Origin: Sulfuricella sp.
Lineage (GTDB): Bacteria; Pseudomonadota; Gammaproteobacteria; Burkholderiales; Sulfuricellaceae
Length of the DNA stretch: 64,000 nt
Direction: 5' to 3'
Assembly (NCBI GenBank): GCA_041651995.1
Contig: JBAZID010000001.1
Span: 496,001-560,000 of the forward strand
Below, piece by piece: positions 1 to 8,476 of the stretch. The notes beneath the pieces were generated by a model. It had not been told where the DNA came from. It saw nothing but the letters and a program-made list of their open reading frames with translations, and made no database searches. The translations under genes were made by a program, and so were the position numbers. Position 1 is the stretch's first letter. Each line of letters opens with the position of its first letter.

Positions 1-1663
1 TGTATGCGCTGGTATTGGTACCGCCGCCATAAATACCGCGATCATGGCATTTGAAGCACAGGTGATGGTCGGTACCGTTCATGCCGGTGGAAAAATCGTA
101 AGGCCCCCACAGGATGGGCCAGTAATCGGCGCCGTGCGGACCCTTCATGCCGGTGGGATTCTGGCTGTCGGAGTGGCAGTCGGCGCAGCCCATCACGCTG
201 GCGGGCGTCATGCCGCCGATCAGCGCTGCCGTATAACTCACACCATCGTATGCGATGAAGTCATTCTTGCCCGGCGCCACCACCGGATGGAAGGACTTGT
301 TGTTGGGATTGAATTCCTTGGCCTGGTCGGTCAGATTAGGCATCGTCACCGGGTCGTGAGCATACGGCTCGGGAGGCGGAGTCAGTCCGAACGCATAATA
401 GGAATGGCACTTGAGGCATAACTGGTACTGGTACTGCACATCATTCACCTCGGTGTAGCTGGTGACATTCCCCCAAATGGCTGGCCAGGTGGGTGACACG
501 CCCCAGATGCCCTTGAGCACGTTGGAGGCGAGGTTGGAGGTGGGCGTGCCACTACCCACGTTGGGCGAGACGCCGGGGGAAACAGCATGGGGGTTGTGGC
601 AGTCCTCGCACTCGGCGTGACGGTTGGTGCCCAGGTTGGATGCTTCCTCGCGCACCGCGCCACCGATGCGCTTGGGGTTATGGCGTCCGTCATAGGCAGG
701 ATTCTTTGCCGGATGCACATAGGCCAGGCCGAGGGCATAGTCGATATTCTTGGTACCGGTTGCCACACTGCCGCTGTGGCACACCAGACACACCTTGGCC
801 TCACCGTCCTGCTTCAGGATACGGCTACCACTGGTGGCGGCGTTGTGCGGCTGGTGGCAGCTCTCGCAGCCGTTGGCCTTGGGCGTGGAATTGGCATCCA
901 GGGGGAGGTTGTGGCCCGGCACGTGCCAGGGGTTATCACCGGTACCGTTCCACTGGGCAAGGGATTCACGGTGGCTTTGGTTGGTCACGGTGGACCAGTA
1001 CATCTTGCTGTGGCAGGTGCGGCACAGCGGCGAACCATAGCCCGCACCGTCGGTATAGCCCACATGCATGAACTTGGGATTGGCATCGCTGTGCGCGTCG
1101 TGGCAACTGGTGCACTGCATCTGCCCGGTGCTGTCGGGCTTGATCTTGCCCGTGAGCAGGGCGGGTGACACCAGCTCAAGGTTGGTGGCTGCCAACACAG
1201 GATCGTAAAGGAAGGAAATCGGGTGATCATTGCGCAAATCGCTGCCCAGATTGGCGGGTCCGGTCAGGAAGGCCTCCAGCCCGGAAACCGTGCCCGCCTG
1301 GTGGGCGAAGGGCAGGTTCTGCACCCCGCCCAGGGCCACCGTGCCATCGTGGCAGGTCAGGCACAGTTTCGATGTGCCGCTCGGTTGACCCGGCGCGGCT
1401 GCCGCCAGCGTATTGCTGCTGTAGGGCGTATAAATTTCCGCCGAAAGCTTATGGTTCCACAGCGGCACGGCGGGATTGGCGTTGTGCGGGGTATGGCAGA
1501 ACACGCAGAGCTGCGTCTCGCTGGTCGCCTTGTAAGTGCCCGTTCCGGAAGCGGAAAGATTGTGCTTGGTGGTGGCGATGCCTGCCATGCCAGGTGCGGT
1601 CCAGCCCAGCAGGCCCGCGATCAGCAGGATGGCAGTTAACCATGCATAGTTGCGCGTATTCAT
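1..1663 (-). CDS. Exported multiheme cytochrome c, at least 10 hemes (3' end cut by window edge)
   Basis: The frame reads from an ATG at 1663 through the left edge without a stop, giving about 554 residues. An N-terminal signal sequence (hydrophobic to about residue 28) is followed by ten CXXCH motifs: CVFCH, CLTCH, CTSCH, CRTCH, CESCH, CLVCH, CEDCH, CLKCH, CADCH and CFKCH. The first part (KHNLS..., CVFCHTPH, PLWNH, CLTCHDGTVA, NDHP) closely parallels the tetraheme protein at 22559-23263, so this looks like a longer paralogue. It is the last visible gene of the leftward cytochrome operon, after the NHL protein at 1880. A periplasmic or surface electron carrier is likely; the redox partner is unknown. 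GGAG lies about 11 nt before the start. Confidence 0.9.
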   Translation of the reverse strand, partial: MNTRNYAWLTAILLIAGLLGWTAPGMAGIATTKHNLSASGTGTYKATSETQLCVFCHTPHNANPAVPLWNHKLSAEIYTPYSSNTLAAAAPGQPSGTSKLCLTCHDGTVALGGVQNLPFAHQAGTVSGLEAFLTGPANLGSDLRNDHPISFLYDPVLAATNLELVSPALLTGKIKPDSTGQMQCTSCHDAHSDANPKFMHVGYTDGAGYGSPLCRTCHSKMYWSTVTNQSHRESLAQWNGTGDNPWHVPGHNLPLDANSTPKANGCESCHQPHNAATSGSRILKQDGEAKVCLVCHSGSVATGTKNIDYALGLAYVHPAKNPAYDGRHNPKRIGGAVREEASNLGTNRHAECEDCHNPHAVSPGVSPNVGSGTPTSNLASNVLKGIWGVSPTWPAIWGNVTSYTEVNDVQYQYQLCLKCHSYYAFGLTPPPEPYAHDPVTMPNLTDQAKEFNPNNKSFHPVVAPGKNDFIAYDGVSYTAALIGGMTPASVMGCADCHSDSQNPTGMKGPHGADYWPILWGPYDFSTGMNGTDHHLCFKCHDRGIYGGGTNTSAY

Positions 1664-1742
1664 AGCGGAAAGACTCCGGTCAAATGACGTGACGTATTTG
1701 TTGTTTGTCGGGTTATACCCGTTAAGAGCATGCGGCCACCCT

Positions 1743-1846
1743 GTAGGTCGGGCTTTCTCGCCAGAGCGAGCAGCTTTGCTGCCGCTCTCGGCGGGGACGC
1801 CCCTAGCGGGTGCAGCCCGGAATTTCGGGCTGAAGCCCGACCTACA
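1743..1846. repeat. Palindromic GTAGGTCGGG-type intergenic repeat
   Basis: Begins GTAGGTCGGGCTT and ends with the complementary AAGCCCGACCTAC, with a GCGAGCAGC...CTCGGCGGGGAC core. Related copies are at 2989, 18155, 49499 and 52257; the core also recurs at 8422 and inside recG near 33400. Confidence 0.8.
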
Positions 1847-1879
1847 GGGGGTTCCATGGGCAGGGTAATAAAACCCGGC

Positions 1880-2962
1880 CTACTTTGCATCGCTGCCTCC
1901 AAGATACTGGAAAATCTGCACCCGGTTATTGTACGAGTCCGCAACATAAATCCGGTCCTGGGCATCGATCAGCAAGCCTGCTGGCAACCAGAACTTTCCG
2001 GCTTCCTGGCCCGAAGTTCCCCAGAACAGCAACAGTTTCCCGGTTTCGTCAAAAACCTGAACATTATCGAAACCCGCATCGGCGACATACACATGTCCTT
2101 CGCTATCCAGCGCCACGCCCTTGGGGGCGGAAAAATCACCGGAGCCATCGCCGTTTTTACCGAAAGCGGCAACCAGTTGCCCCTCGCTGTCGAAGATCTG
2201 GACGCGCATGTTCATGCTGTCCGTAACTGCCAGCCGCCCCTGGCGGTCCAGCGTGGCGTAGGTGGGGAAATTGAACTGCCCGCGCTCCACGCCACGGCCG
2301 CCGATCACACTGAGAACCTTCCCTGTCGGCAGGTCAAGCACCTTGATGTCGTGGGACGGCGTATCCACCACGTACAGCCGCTGCCGCTCACGGTCGATTG
2401 CCAGCGCTGAGGGGCGCTTGAGCCAGTCCGCAGTGTCCAGCATGCGGTCAAATTTGCCATCCGACCGGAACACGAAAATCTTGTTCAGTTCACCATCCGC
2501 GACATAAACATTGTCCCCGCCATCCACCGCCAGGCCGATGGGCAGACGCATGGGCTCCCACTCGCTGCCGCGCAGGTGGGCATATTCGCCTTCGCGGCGG
2601 TCGTAAATGTGCACTCTTCCCCGCTGGGTATCGGCCACCAGCAGCCGGTCCTTGCTGTCCAGCGCCACGGCCATGGGGCGATTCACCCGCTCGTCGTCCT
2701 CATCGCCGCGAATGAATTCCCACACCTTGCGCCAGAAACCTTTCTTGCGCCCGAAATCTTCCGGGCTGGAAATCGAGCCGAGGAAACGGATCCGCGGCTG
2801 TAGCGGCGGCGCCGGCCAGACCAGTTCGGGCGCCGCGGCAGCTTGCTCTTTCGCTTGCGGAGCGGCCTCGGCAGACGGGCTTTCTTCCGCCCGGAGAGGT
2901 GCTGCCGCCAGCAACAGGGCAGCGATGACAGCCAGCATTGTTTTTACGGCAAGATGCAACAT
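1880..2962 (-). CDS. Exported NHL-repeat beta-propeller protein
   Basis: 360 residues with a clear signal peptide (LAVIAALLLAAAPLRA) and an acidic Ala/Glu-rich linker. A proline-rich segment (PAPPLQPRIRFLG) is followed by about six NHL-type propeller blades with the recurring pattern G-x-hydrophobic-YVAD-x-x-x-N-x-h-x-V-F. The same PxPPxQPRxRF lead-in occurs in the lipoprotein at 23397, so the two are paralogues. The start has GGAG 6 nt upstream. It lies between the 24-heme and the decaheme genes, so a scaffold or docking role in a cytochrome assembly is plausible. No catalytic residues are recognisable. Confidence 0.85.
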   Translation of the reverse strand: MLHLAVKTMLAVIAALLLAAAPLRAEESPSAEAAPQAKEQAAAAPELVWPAPPLQPRIRFLGSISSPEDFGRKKGFWRKVWEFIRGDEDDERVNRPMAVALDSKDRLLVADTQRGRVHIYDRREGEYAHLRGSEWEPMRLPIGLAVDGGDNVYVADGELNKIFVFRSDGKFDRMLDTADWLKRPSALAIDRERQRLYVVDTPSHDIKVLDLPTGKVLSVIGGRGVERGQFNFPTYATLDRQGRLAVTDSMNMRVQIFDSEGQLVAAFGKNGDGSGDFSAPKGVALDSEGHVYVADAGFDNVQVFDETGKLLLFWGTSGQEAGKFWLPAGLLIDAQDRIYVADSYNNRVQIFQYLGGSDAK

Positions 2963-2988
2963 TTTTCTCCATATTCATTGCATGGATT

Positions 2989-3060
2989 TGTCGGGTTAAA
3001 ACCCGACCTACGAGTCCGAGCCGCCGTTGTAGGTCGGGATTCATCCCGACCTACAACGGC
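2989..3060. repeat. Tandem GTAGGTCGGG palindromes
   Basis: Two adjacent hairpins: TCGGGTTAAAACCCGA, and GCCGTTGTAGGTCGGG paired with CCCGACCTACAACGGC. They fill the gap between the NHL gene and the 24-heme gene and could act as a hairpin inside the operon transcript. Confidence 0.8.
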
Positions 3061-3071
3061 AGATTTTAATC

Positions 3072-6000
3072 TCACTTGTAAAGCATATGCTTCTTGCGCG
3101 AAGTTTCACCATGATAATATTTGTAGCGGAACAGCGCATCCAGGCCGTGACAGTCGGCGCACAGCGAAAAATCGCTGGTATTTCTCAGGAAACTGTTGCG
3201 CGCATCACCCTCTATATTCCGGCCCTCGCCCTCTTCGGCCTTGAGCGGGTTCCACTGATGGGCGTTATGACAACTCGGGCAGGAGATGATGCCCGAGCCG
3301 CTTCTCACGCCATCGAGTGTAAACACCGGAAAATTCCCGCCGCCCTCGCGCTGGCTGCCGGGGTTGGAAATCACGTTCACCTTGGCCGGGTGGCTGCCCT
3401 TGACTGGCAACTTGGCCGCCGCCACCTTGCCTGCGGCATGGCAGGAACGGCACAGGCGCTCCATGGCGTCATTGCCCTCCCCCGACTGACGCGCCCACAA
3501 GCGCTCCTTGACCACCGCATTATGTACCATGTGGCACTGCCCGCACACGCCGGACTGCTGCGCGTTCTGGCCGCGGGTGTTGGTCTCCGCCGGCGCCGTG
3601 ACGGAAAGGTCGTGGTCGGTCTTCTTCACCTGCTGCTTGTTCTGGTGGCAGTTGGCACAGAGCTGGGGAGCGGGCCAGGCGGGCTGACGCAGGAAACTGT
3701 CGGCAGCTCCGCCCTCCACATCTGCCTTCGCGCCAGCTTTGCTGGCGGGGTCTGCCGCATCCCACTGGTGCAGGTTATGGCAGGTGGCGCAGGCGACCTT
3801 GCCGTTGACCGTGTCTTTTTTACCCTCGGCGGTGTAAAGCGGCAGAGTGGTCTTGCCGCCGGTATTTTTCAGGTCCACGCGCAAGGGGTGGCTATTGGCG
3901 CCGGTCTGCTTCTTCTCCGCCATACCCCCGTCACGGTGGCACTCGTTGCACAGCACCTCGACGCCGTCCTGGCCCGGGCCGGTGGCGCGCGCCCACATTT
4001 TTGCGCCATTACCGTTGTGCGGCAGATGACAGGAGCCGCACACGCCGGTTTCGACAGTGGTCTTCCCCTGGAAATTTTTCGCCTCGGGCACAGAGATGGC
4101 GAGATTGTGCTTGGACAGGGCAATCGGCCCCTTGTCTACGTGGCAGTTGGCGCACAGCGTGCCTTTATTGTCGTTAGGCATGCGCAGGAAGCTGCTATCA
4201 CCCGTGGCCTTCGTTTGGCGCGGGTCCCCGGCGGGGGCTTTCTTGCTCAAAGGTGACCAGTTATGCGGATCGTGGCAGGTTCCGCACACCACGTTGCCGC
4301 CTTCAGCCGCCGGCACCCCGCGATGGTCGTAAAGTGGCAGCACCTTGCCTGGCTGGGCAATGCTTTGCGGCGGTGCCACCCATTTCCCGTCCTTGGCCGT
4401 GATGCCGATATTGGCAATGGGCACATCCACCGGATGGCTGTTGGCGCCGATGATTTTATCCTTCGCCACCCCCTTTGGGTTGTGACAGCTCAGGCAGGTT
4501 GAAGAAACCGGGTCCACCCCGGCCAGCGGTTCGCGCGCCCACATGCGTGAGCCCTTGCCGTTGTGGGGCAGGTGGCAGCTGGCGCAGACACCGGTTTCGG
4601 ACGGCTTCTGGCCCTTGATATTGCGCTCTTCCGGCGCCATGATGGCCAGATCGTGCTTGGTGTTGACGACACCAATCTTGTTTTTGTGGCAAGTCAGGCA
4701 CAGGCTGGCCTCAGGGCCATTGGGCTTGCGCAGGAATTTGTTGCTGCCATCGCTATCATCGCCCGGTTTCGAGGTTTTTTCCGGGTCGAGCGGATCCCAC
4801 TGGTGCGGCTCGTGACAACTGGGGCAGCTGACCCGGCCCTTGCTGTCGCCCACCGACTTGACGCCTTCCCTGGTGTAGCCCGGCAACTCCACCACCTCAC
4901 CCAGACTTGCCATGGCGCGGCCCACCGGATGGGTATGCTGGCCGACCTGCTTGTCCTTGGCCAATCCGCCCTCGCTGTGGCAGGTCAGGCACAGATCGGC
5001 CACCGGGTCATCGCCGTGCTTCACCGGGCGTGCCCACATTTTCGGCCCCTGCCCGCCATGCGGCAGGTGGCAGGCGCTGCACACCCCGGCCTGACCCACT
5101 TCCTGGCTGCGTATATTCTTGTCCGAGTTGTTGACCAGCGTCATGTCATGCTTGCTGTTCGCCACCTTGCGCTGTTCGAGGTGGCAGGACTGGCACAATT
5201 GCGACTGCGGATTGGGCGCAACCAGAAGCTTGGGGCCTGCTCCGGCAAAATGCGGCTCGTGGCAGGTCTGGCAGATCACGGTGCCGCCCTCGCCCAGTTT
5301 CGCGCCCTTCTCCAGCAGAGCCTGGGGAATCTTCACCTTGCCGGGCCGGATATTCACCGGATGAGTGCCCTTGTGCCCGGCCTCGGCAGGCGTATTGGCG
5401 TAGCGGTCGGCATGGCAGGTCCCGCACAGTTCGGAATTGGCATTTTTCACTATCAGCTGTTTCTTCTCGGGCGCGCCGTGGACACGGTGACAGGACTGGC
5501 AGATCACGGTGCCGCCGATTCCGGTTTTCGCGCCAGCTTCCATCAGCGCGTGCGGCGTTTCCTTCATTTCCTTTTGTACCGGATGGTTGCCCTCTTCCGG
5601 TCCGGTGCCGCGCTCCAGGTGGCAGGCCATGCACATGGCGGAATCCGCGTTTTTCATGCGCATGAACACCGTGGCAGTCTTGTCCCCCCAGGCCACGCCA
5701 TGGGCGCTATGGCAAGTGCCGCAATACACCTTGCCATCTTCGTTGAGCGGAAACACCATCTTTCCTTCGGCCGTGGGAATTTTCACCTTGTCCGATGGCT
5801 TGACGCCGATGGGGTGGAAATTCTGTCGATTTTGCCACGCAAACCGGGAGTCCAGCACGAAACCATCATGGCAGGAAAAACACATGCGATCGGTGCTCAC
5901 CACATCCTGCTTGCCGGTTGTTTCCACCGGCCTGGGGTTGTGTGCGATCAGTGGCGTGACATCCTTGCGGTTGAAATCGACCAGCCACGCGATGTGGCAG

Positions 6001-6134
6001 TTGGCGCATTCACGCTGCGGGGAAATATCGCGTGCAGCCTCCGCGCCACGCGCCATGCCGAACAGGAGCACGAGCATCAGCGCCAGTTTCATGAACAATC
6101 CGTCGGGGCGACATCCAATCACGCGATTGAACAT
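3072..6134 (-). CDS. Giant 24-heme cytochrome c with four tandem tetraheme modules
   Basis: 1020 residues and 24 CXXCH motifs, the first at about residue 43. The N-terminal part (to about residue 325) holds eight hemes. The remainder is a fourfold repeat of about 165-180 residues (roughly 326-490, 490-673, 673-838, 838-1005). Each repeat carries KHDL/KHNL, GVCxxCHLPH, a WAR segment, LCxxCH, a SHP motif, CxxCHxxHQW and SFLR...LCxxCH. A better signal peptide begins at the second Met (start 6092, MKLALMLVLLFG), but GAGAG before the ATG at 6134 leaves the start open. It lies downstream of the triheme gene in a leftward operon. Expected to be periplasmic or cell-surface and to act as a long electron wire; homology to a named cytochrome could not be tested. 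Confidence 0.93.
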   Translation of the reverse strand: MFNRVIGCRPDGLFMKLALMLVLLFGMARGAEAARDISPQRECANCHIAWLVDFNRKDVTPLIAHNPRPVETTGKQDVVSTDRMCFSCHDGFVLDSRFAWQNRQNFHPIGVKPSDKVKIPTAEGKMVFPLNEDGKVYCGTCHSAHGVAWGDKTATVFMRMKNADSAMCMACHLERGTGPEEGNHPVQKEMKETPHALMEAGAKTGIGGTVICQSCHRVHGAPEKKQLIVKNANSELCGTCHADRYANTPAEAGHKGTHPVNIRPGKVKIPQALLEKGAKLGEGGTVICQTCHEPHFAGAGPKLLVAPNPQSQLCQSCHLEQRKVANSKHDMTLVNNSDKNIRSQEVGQAGVCSACHLPHGGQGPKMWARPVKHGDDPVADLCLTCHSEGGLAKDKQVGQHTHPVGRAMASLGEVVELPGYTREGVKSVGDSKGRVSCPSCHEPHQWDPLDPEKTSKPGDDSDGSNKFLRKPNGPEASLCLTCHKNKIGVVNTKHDLAIMAPEERNIKGQKPSETGVCASCHLPHNGKGSRMWAREPLAGVDPVSSTCLSCHNPKGVAKDKIIGANSHPVDVPIANIGITAKDGKWVAPPQSIAQPGKVLPLYDHRGVPAAEGGNVVCGTCHDPHNWSPLSKKAPAGDPRQTKATGDSSFLRMPNDNKGTLCANCHVDKGPIALSKHNLAISVPEAKNFQGKTTVETGVCGSCHLPHNGNGAKMWARATGPGQDGVEVLCNECHRDGGMAEKKQTGANSHPLRVDLKNTGGKTTLPLYTAEGKKDTVNGKVACATCHNLHQWDAADPASKAGAKADVEGGAADSFLRQPAWPAPQLCANCHQNKQQVKKTDHDLSVTAPAETNTRGQNAQQSGVCGQCHMVHNAVVKERLWARQSGEGNDAMERLCRSCHAAGKVAAAKLPVKGSHPAKVNVISNPGSQREGGGNFPVFTLDGVRSGSGIISCPSCHNAHQWNPLKAEEGEGRNIEGDARNSFLRNTSDFSLCADCHGLDALFRYKYYHGETSRKKHMLYK

Positions 6135-6188
6135 TCAACTCTCGGCAAATCGAACAGGTGAAACTGGCGCATAGTGATGCCACTCATG

Positions 6189-7271
6189 TTATGGCGCTGC
6201 GGCGGGCTGGGATGGCGCATCGAACGAATTGCGCCACCAGCCGCGCGGATCACGCTTCATTTCCTCCGTAGGCGGTTCGGGCGCCTTGCCGGATGGGCCA
6301 AACAGCACGCCCTGACGCGACTTGCTGGCATCGTCGAGGAAAATGGTAGGAATATAGAATTCCTTGTATTTCTGCGTGATGCCGATGATATTCACATTGG
6401 TCAGGGCAGCAATGCGCTTGTCTGAAAAGCCGAGCGCGCGGAACGGCAGGAAACTCTCATTTTCGGAAGCGTGGCAGCGGGTGCAGAAACGCCCAACCGG
6501 GTTCACCTGGCTATGGAAGGCTTTCTTGATCGACCCCATGTCCTGATCGGAAAGCTGACTGCGCAGCTTGATGAATTCCTGTGCTTCGGGCGCATCCTCG
6601 GTGATTTCCAGCAATGCCTCCCGCCCGTTGACGTTGGTATAGGCCACAACCTTGGAATAGTAGTCGTCGGTTTCGAGCAGGAACCCTGTTCCCGGTTCAA
6701 CATCCAGCCCATACGGCTTGCCCTTGACCTCGATCCCCGAATAGTTGAGCCAGCGCAGGGTCATGGAACTTTCCGGCACCTTGCGATCGTCGGTGTGGCA
6801 GGTCATGCAGCCGATGAATTGGGTGTGCATGTTGAGCAGGGTCCGTATCATCGGTTTTTTCGCGTGCGGATATTCGCTGTGGCAGGTATAGCAGATCGGG
6901 CGTTTCCCCAGAGTCAGGGGGTCGACCTTGGGCAAATTGTGGAAGTGCTTGATTTTTTCCTTCTGCCGCTCGATATCCAGCCTTTCCAGAAGCTTTGGCG
7001 CCTCGGGTTCTTTTTCATGGCCGCCGCCCATCATGGAATAGACGGAAGAGGCAAGCAAAACCGCGATGATGATCCACAGCAGAAAAGACACCATCCACGC
7101 CCATATCGGGTGGTTGCGGCGCAAACCGGAAATGCTGAAGGCGTCGCGCCTGATCTCGCCCGGAATACGTGCCTTGTGGTCAACAATGATCAGCAGCGCG
7201 ATGGCGAAGAGGAGGAACATCACCACTGCCAGCGCAATAAAATAACTATCGAGTTCAACGGTATGATGCAT
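6189..7271 (-). CDS. Membrane-anchored triheme cytochrome c (module A)
   Basis: About 360 residues. Two transmembrane helices near residues 8-30 and 56-78 are followed by a periplasmic domain with three CXXCH motifs (CYTCH, CMTCH, CTRCH; near 127, 155 and 264). The segment LLNMHTQFIGCMTCH and the C-terminal YKEFYIP match equivalents in the proteins at 10175 and 17333, which identifies a paralogous family. The ATG at 7271 has AAGGA 8 nt upstream and is preferred to a TTG two codons earlier. It sits at the end of the octaheme / cytochrome b / triheme trio and probably passes electrons between the membrane cytochrome b and the periplasmic cytochromes. Confidence 0.9.
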   Translation of the reverse strand: MHHTVELDSYFIALAVVMFLLFAIALLIIVDHKARIPGEIRRDAFSISGLRRNHPIWAWMVSFLLWIIIAVLLASSVYSMMGGGHEKEPEAPKLLERLDIERQKEKIKHFHNLPKVDPLTLGKRPICYTCHSEYPHAKKPMIRTLLNMHTQFIGCMTCHTDDRKVPESSMTLRWLNYSGIEVKGKPYGLDVEPGTGFLLETDDYYSKVVAYTNVNGREALLEITEDAPEAQEFIKLRSQLSDQDMGSIKKAFHSQVNPVGRFCTRCHASENESFLPFRALGFSDKRIAALTNVNIIGITQKYKEFYIPTIFLDDASKSRQGVLFGPSGKAPEPPTEEMKRDPRGWWRNSFDAPSQPAAAP

Positions 7272-7292
7272 GGTCAATCCTTAAAATAATCA

Positions 7293-7409
7293 TCAGCCCT
7301 GGGTCAACATCAGCCAGATCGCGTACAGCCCGAAAACGGTCCACGCCAGGACAAACACCAGCGAGCCATAGGCCAATACTTTCTGCCAGGGTTTAAGCTC
7401 GGCTCTCAT
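7293..7409 (-). CDS. Small single-span membrane protein, 38 residues
   Basis: ATG at 7409, stop at 7293-7295. The product starts MRAELKPWQKVLAYGS and then has one hydrophobic helix (about residues 14-35) with a short charged N-terminus. It fills the gap between the cytochrome b and triheme genes of module A, 21 nt upstream of the latter. The other two modules have no room for an equivalent. Size and topology resemble accessory subunits of respiratory membrane complexes, but that is inference. The Shine-Dalgarno signal is weak. Confidence 0.5.
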   Translation of the reverse strand: MRAELKPWQKVLAYGSLVFVLAWTVFGLYAIWLMLTQG

Positions 7410-7448
7410 AGATCGCGATATCCGGCGTCATTTTCTTCATGTTGATTT

Positions 7449-8366
7449 CTAATCATGAGGTTGCGTCCCCCACAATTTTTTGCTCTCGATCAGTTTCCTG
7501 AGATAGCTGCGTTCCTCGGGCATGGTCACGATGCAGCGCAGATACTCGAGAAAATGCTCCTCGATCTGGTGTTCACGCGTGATCTTGCCGGTAAGGAAGG
7601 TCCATTGCATGGGGAAGCGCCCAGGTGCCAGGTGGACGTTGTACCAATGCCAGAATGCGATCACCAGCAAGGCCAGCAGGGCCTCGTGGGGATGGGACAG
7701 GCGCATCATTTCCTGAAAATGTGAGGCCATCTCCAGCGGCAGAATGCTGGCCCAGACGTCAGGGAACAGGAAGGTCGATCCGGAAATCACCATCACCGTG
7801 TTGCCGAAGCCGGCAGCAAAATAGTGAATTTTCTGCTTGTACATGAATTTGTCCATTTCCGGACGTACGGTGCGCTTGCCGCCGAAGAACTGCATGTCTT
7901 CCTTGAAGTCGCTAATATCCTTCCATACCGGCAGGATGGTGCGGCGCAATTCAAATACGCGGGCACGCAGTTTCAGCAACGAGCCAAGGCCGATGGTGAC
8001 GAAGTGATAAACCATGGCAAAAATCATGGCCGCCGCCAGCGTGCGGTGTATCACCCGCGTCACTTCCAGTCCACCCAGTACGGAGTTGAACGGCTCCGCC
8101 CAGAAAGCGGTGTTGTAGTGAATAGGCAATCCAGTAAAGGCCAGCAACAGGAAAGTGCTGAAAATCAGCAGATGCTGAATACGGATATGGATGTTGTAGC
8201 GGTAGAAATCGCCAATCGGGTTTGAATCCACATTTTTGTATAGCATCGAGCGATCGTCCGGCAGCAGGGCAACCACTTCCTCGATATCGCGCTCTTCTTC
8301 CGGGCTCACCCTGTTGTGGCGCTTTGCGGTGTCCAGCACCTCGCGTGCTTCTTGTGTTAATTTCAT
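7449..8366 (-). CDS. Di-heme-type cytochrome b membrane subunit (module A)
   Basis: 305 residues with a soluble N-terminus of about 60 residues and four or more membrane helices. Candidate heme-ligand histidines are in RIQH at the start of helix 1, VIHR and VYH in the second pair, and HPHEALLALL...WHWYNVH in the last helix, a pattern like formate dehydrogenase or hydrogenase type cytochrome b. The last helix motif HWYNVH is shared with the paralogue at 11162 and appears as H-x4-VH in the one at 16612. The gene follows the octaheme gene and precedes the triheme gene. A quinol-oxidising or quinone-reducing role at the inner membrane is inferred. Confidence 0.88.
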   Translation of the reverse strand: MKLTQEAREVLDTAKRHNRVSPEEERDIEEVVALLPDDRSMLYKNVDSNPIGDFYRYNIHIRIQHLLIFSTFLLLAFTGLPIHYNTAFWAEPFNSVLGGLEVTRVIHRTLAAAMIFAMVYHFVTIGLGSLLKLRARVFELRRTILPVWKDISDFKEDMQFFGGKRTVRPEMDKFMYKQKIHYFAAGFGNTVMVISGSTFLFPDVWASILPLEMASHFQEMMRLSHPHEALLALLVIAFWHWYNVHLAPGRFPMQWTFLTGKITREHQIEEHFLEYLRCIVTMPEERSYLRKLIESKKLWGTQPHD

Positions 8367-8421
8367 GTTCTACGTGTCCTTATGCGTCAAAGCTTTATAA
8401 ATTCTGCACTACCTGGTTAAC

Positions 8422-8466
8422 CACCTGCAGGCGGGGACACTCCTTGCGGGTGCCGCCCGGCCTGCA
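8422..8466. repeat. Palindromic repeat fragment
   Basis: CCTGCAGGCGGGGACACTCC...GCCCGGCCTGCAA forms an imperfect hairpin and shares the GGCGGGGAC...GCGGGTGC core seen at 1743 and inside recG. It lies between the octaheme and cytochrome b genes of module A. Confidence 0.55.
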
Positions 8467-8476
8467 ATGGATTTCA

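Noticed and set aside
4563..6161. A 532-codon open frame on the plus strand opposite the 24-heme gene, and a 389-codon one at 3087-4256
   Set aside because: They mirror the repetitive cytochrome sequence, show no family motifs and have no ribosome site; the minus-strand product with 24 CXXCH motifs explains the DNA.
7393..7440. A 15-codon frame (MKKMTPDIAIYESRA) just after the module A cytochrome b gene
   Set aside because: Too short and overlapping the better 38-residue frame; no ribosome site.
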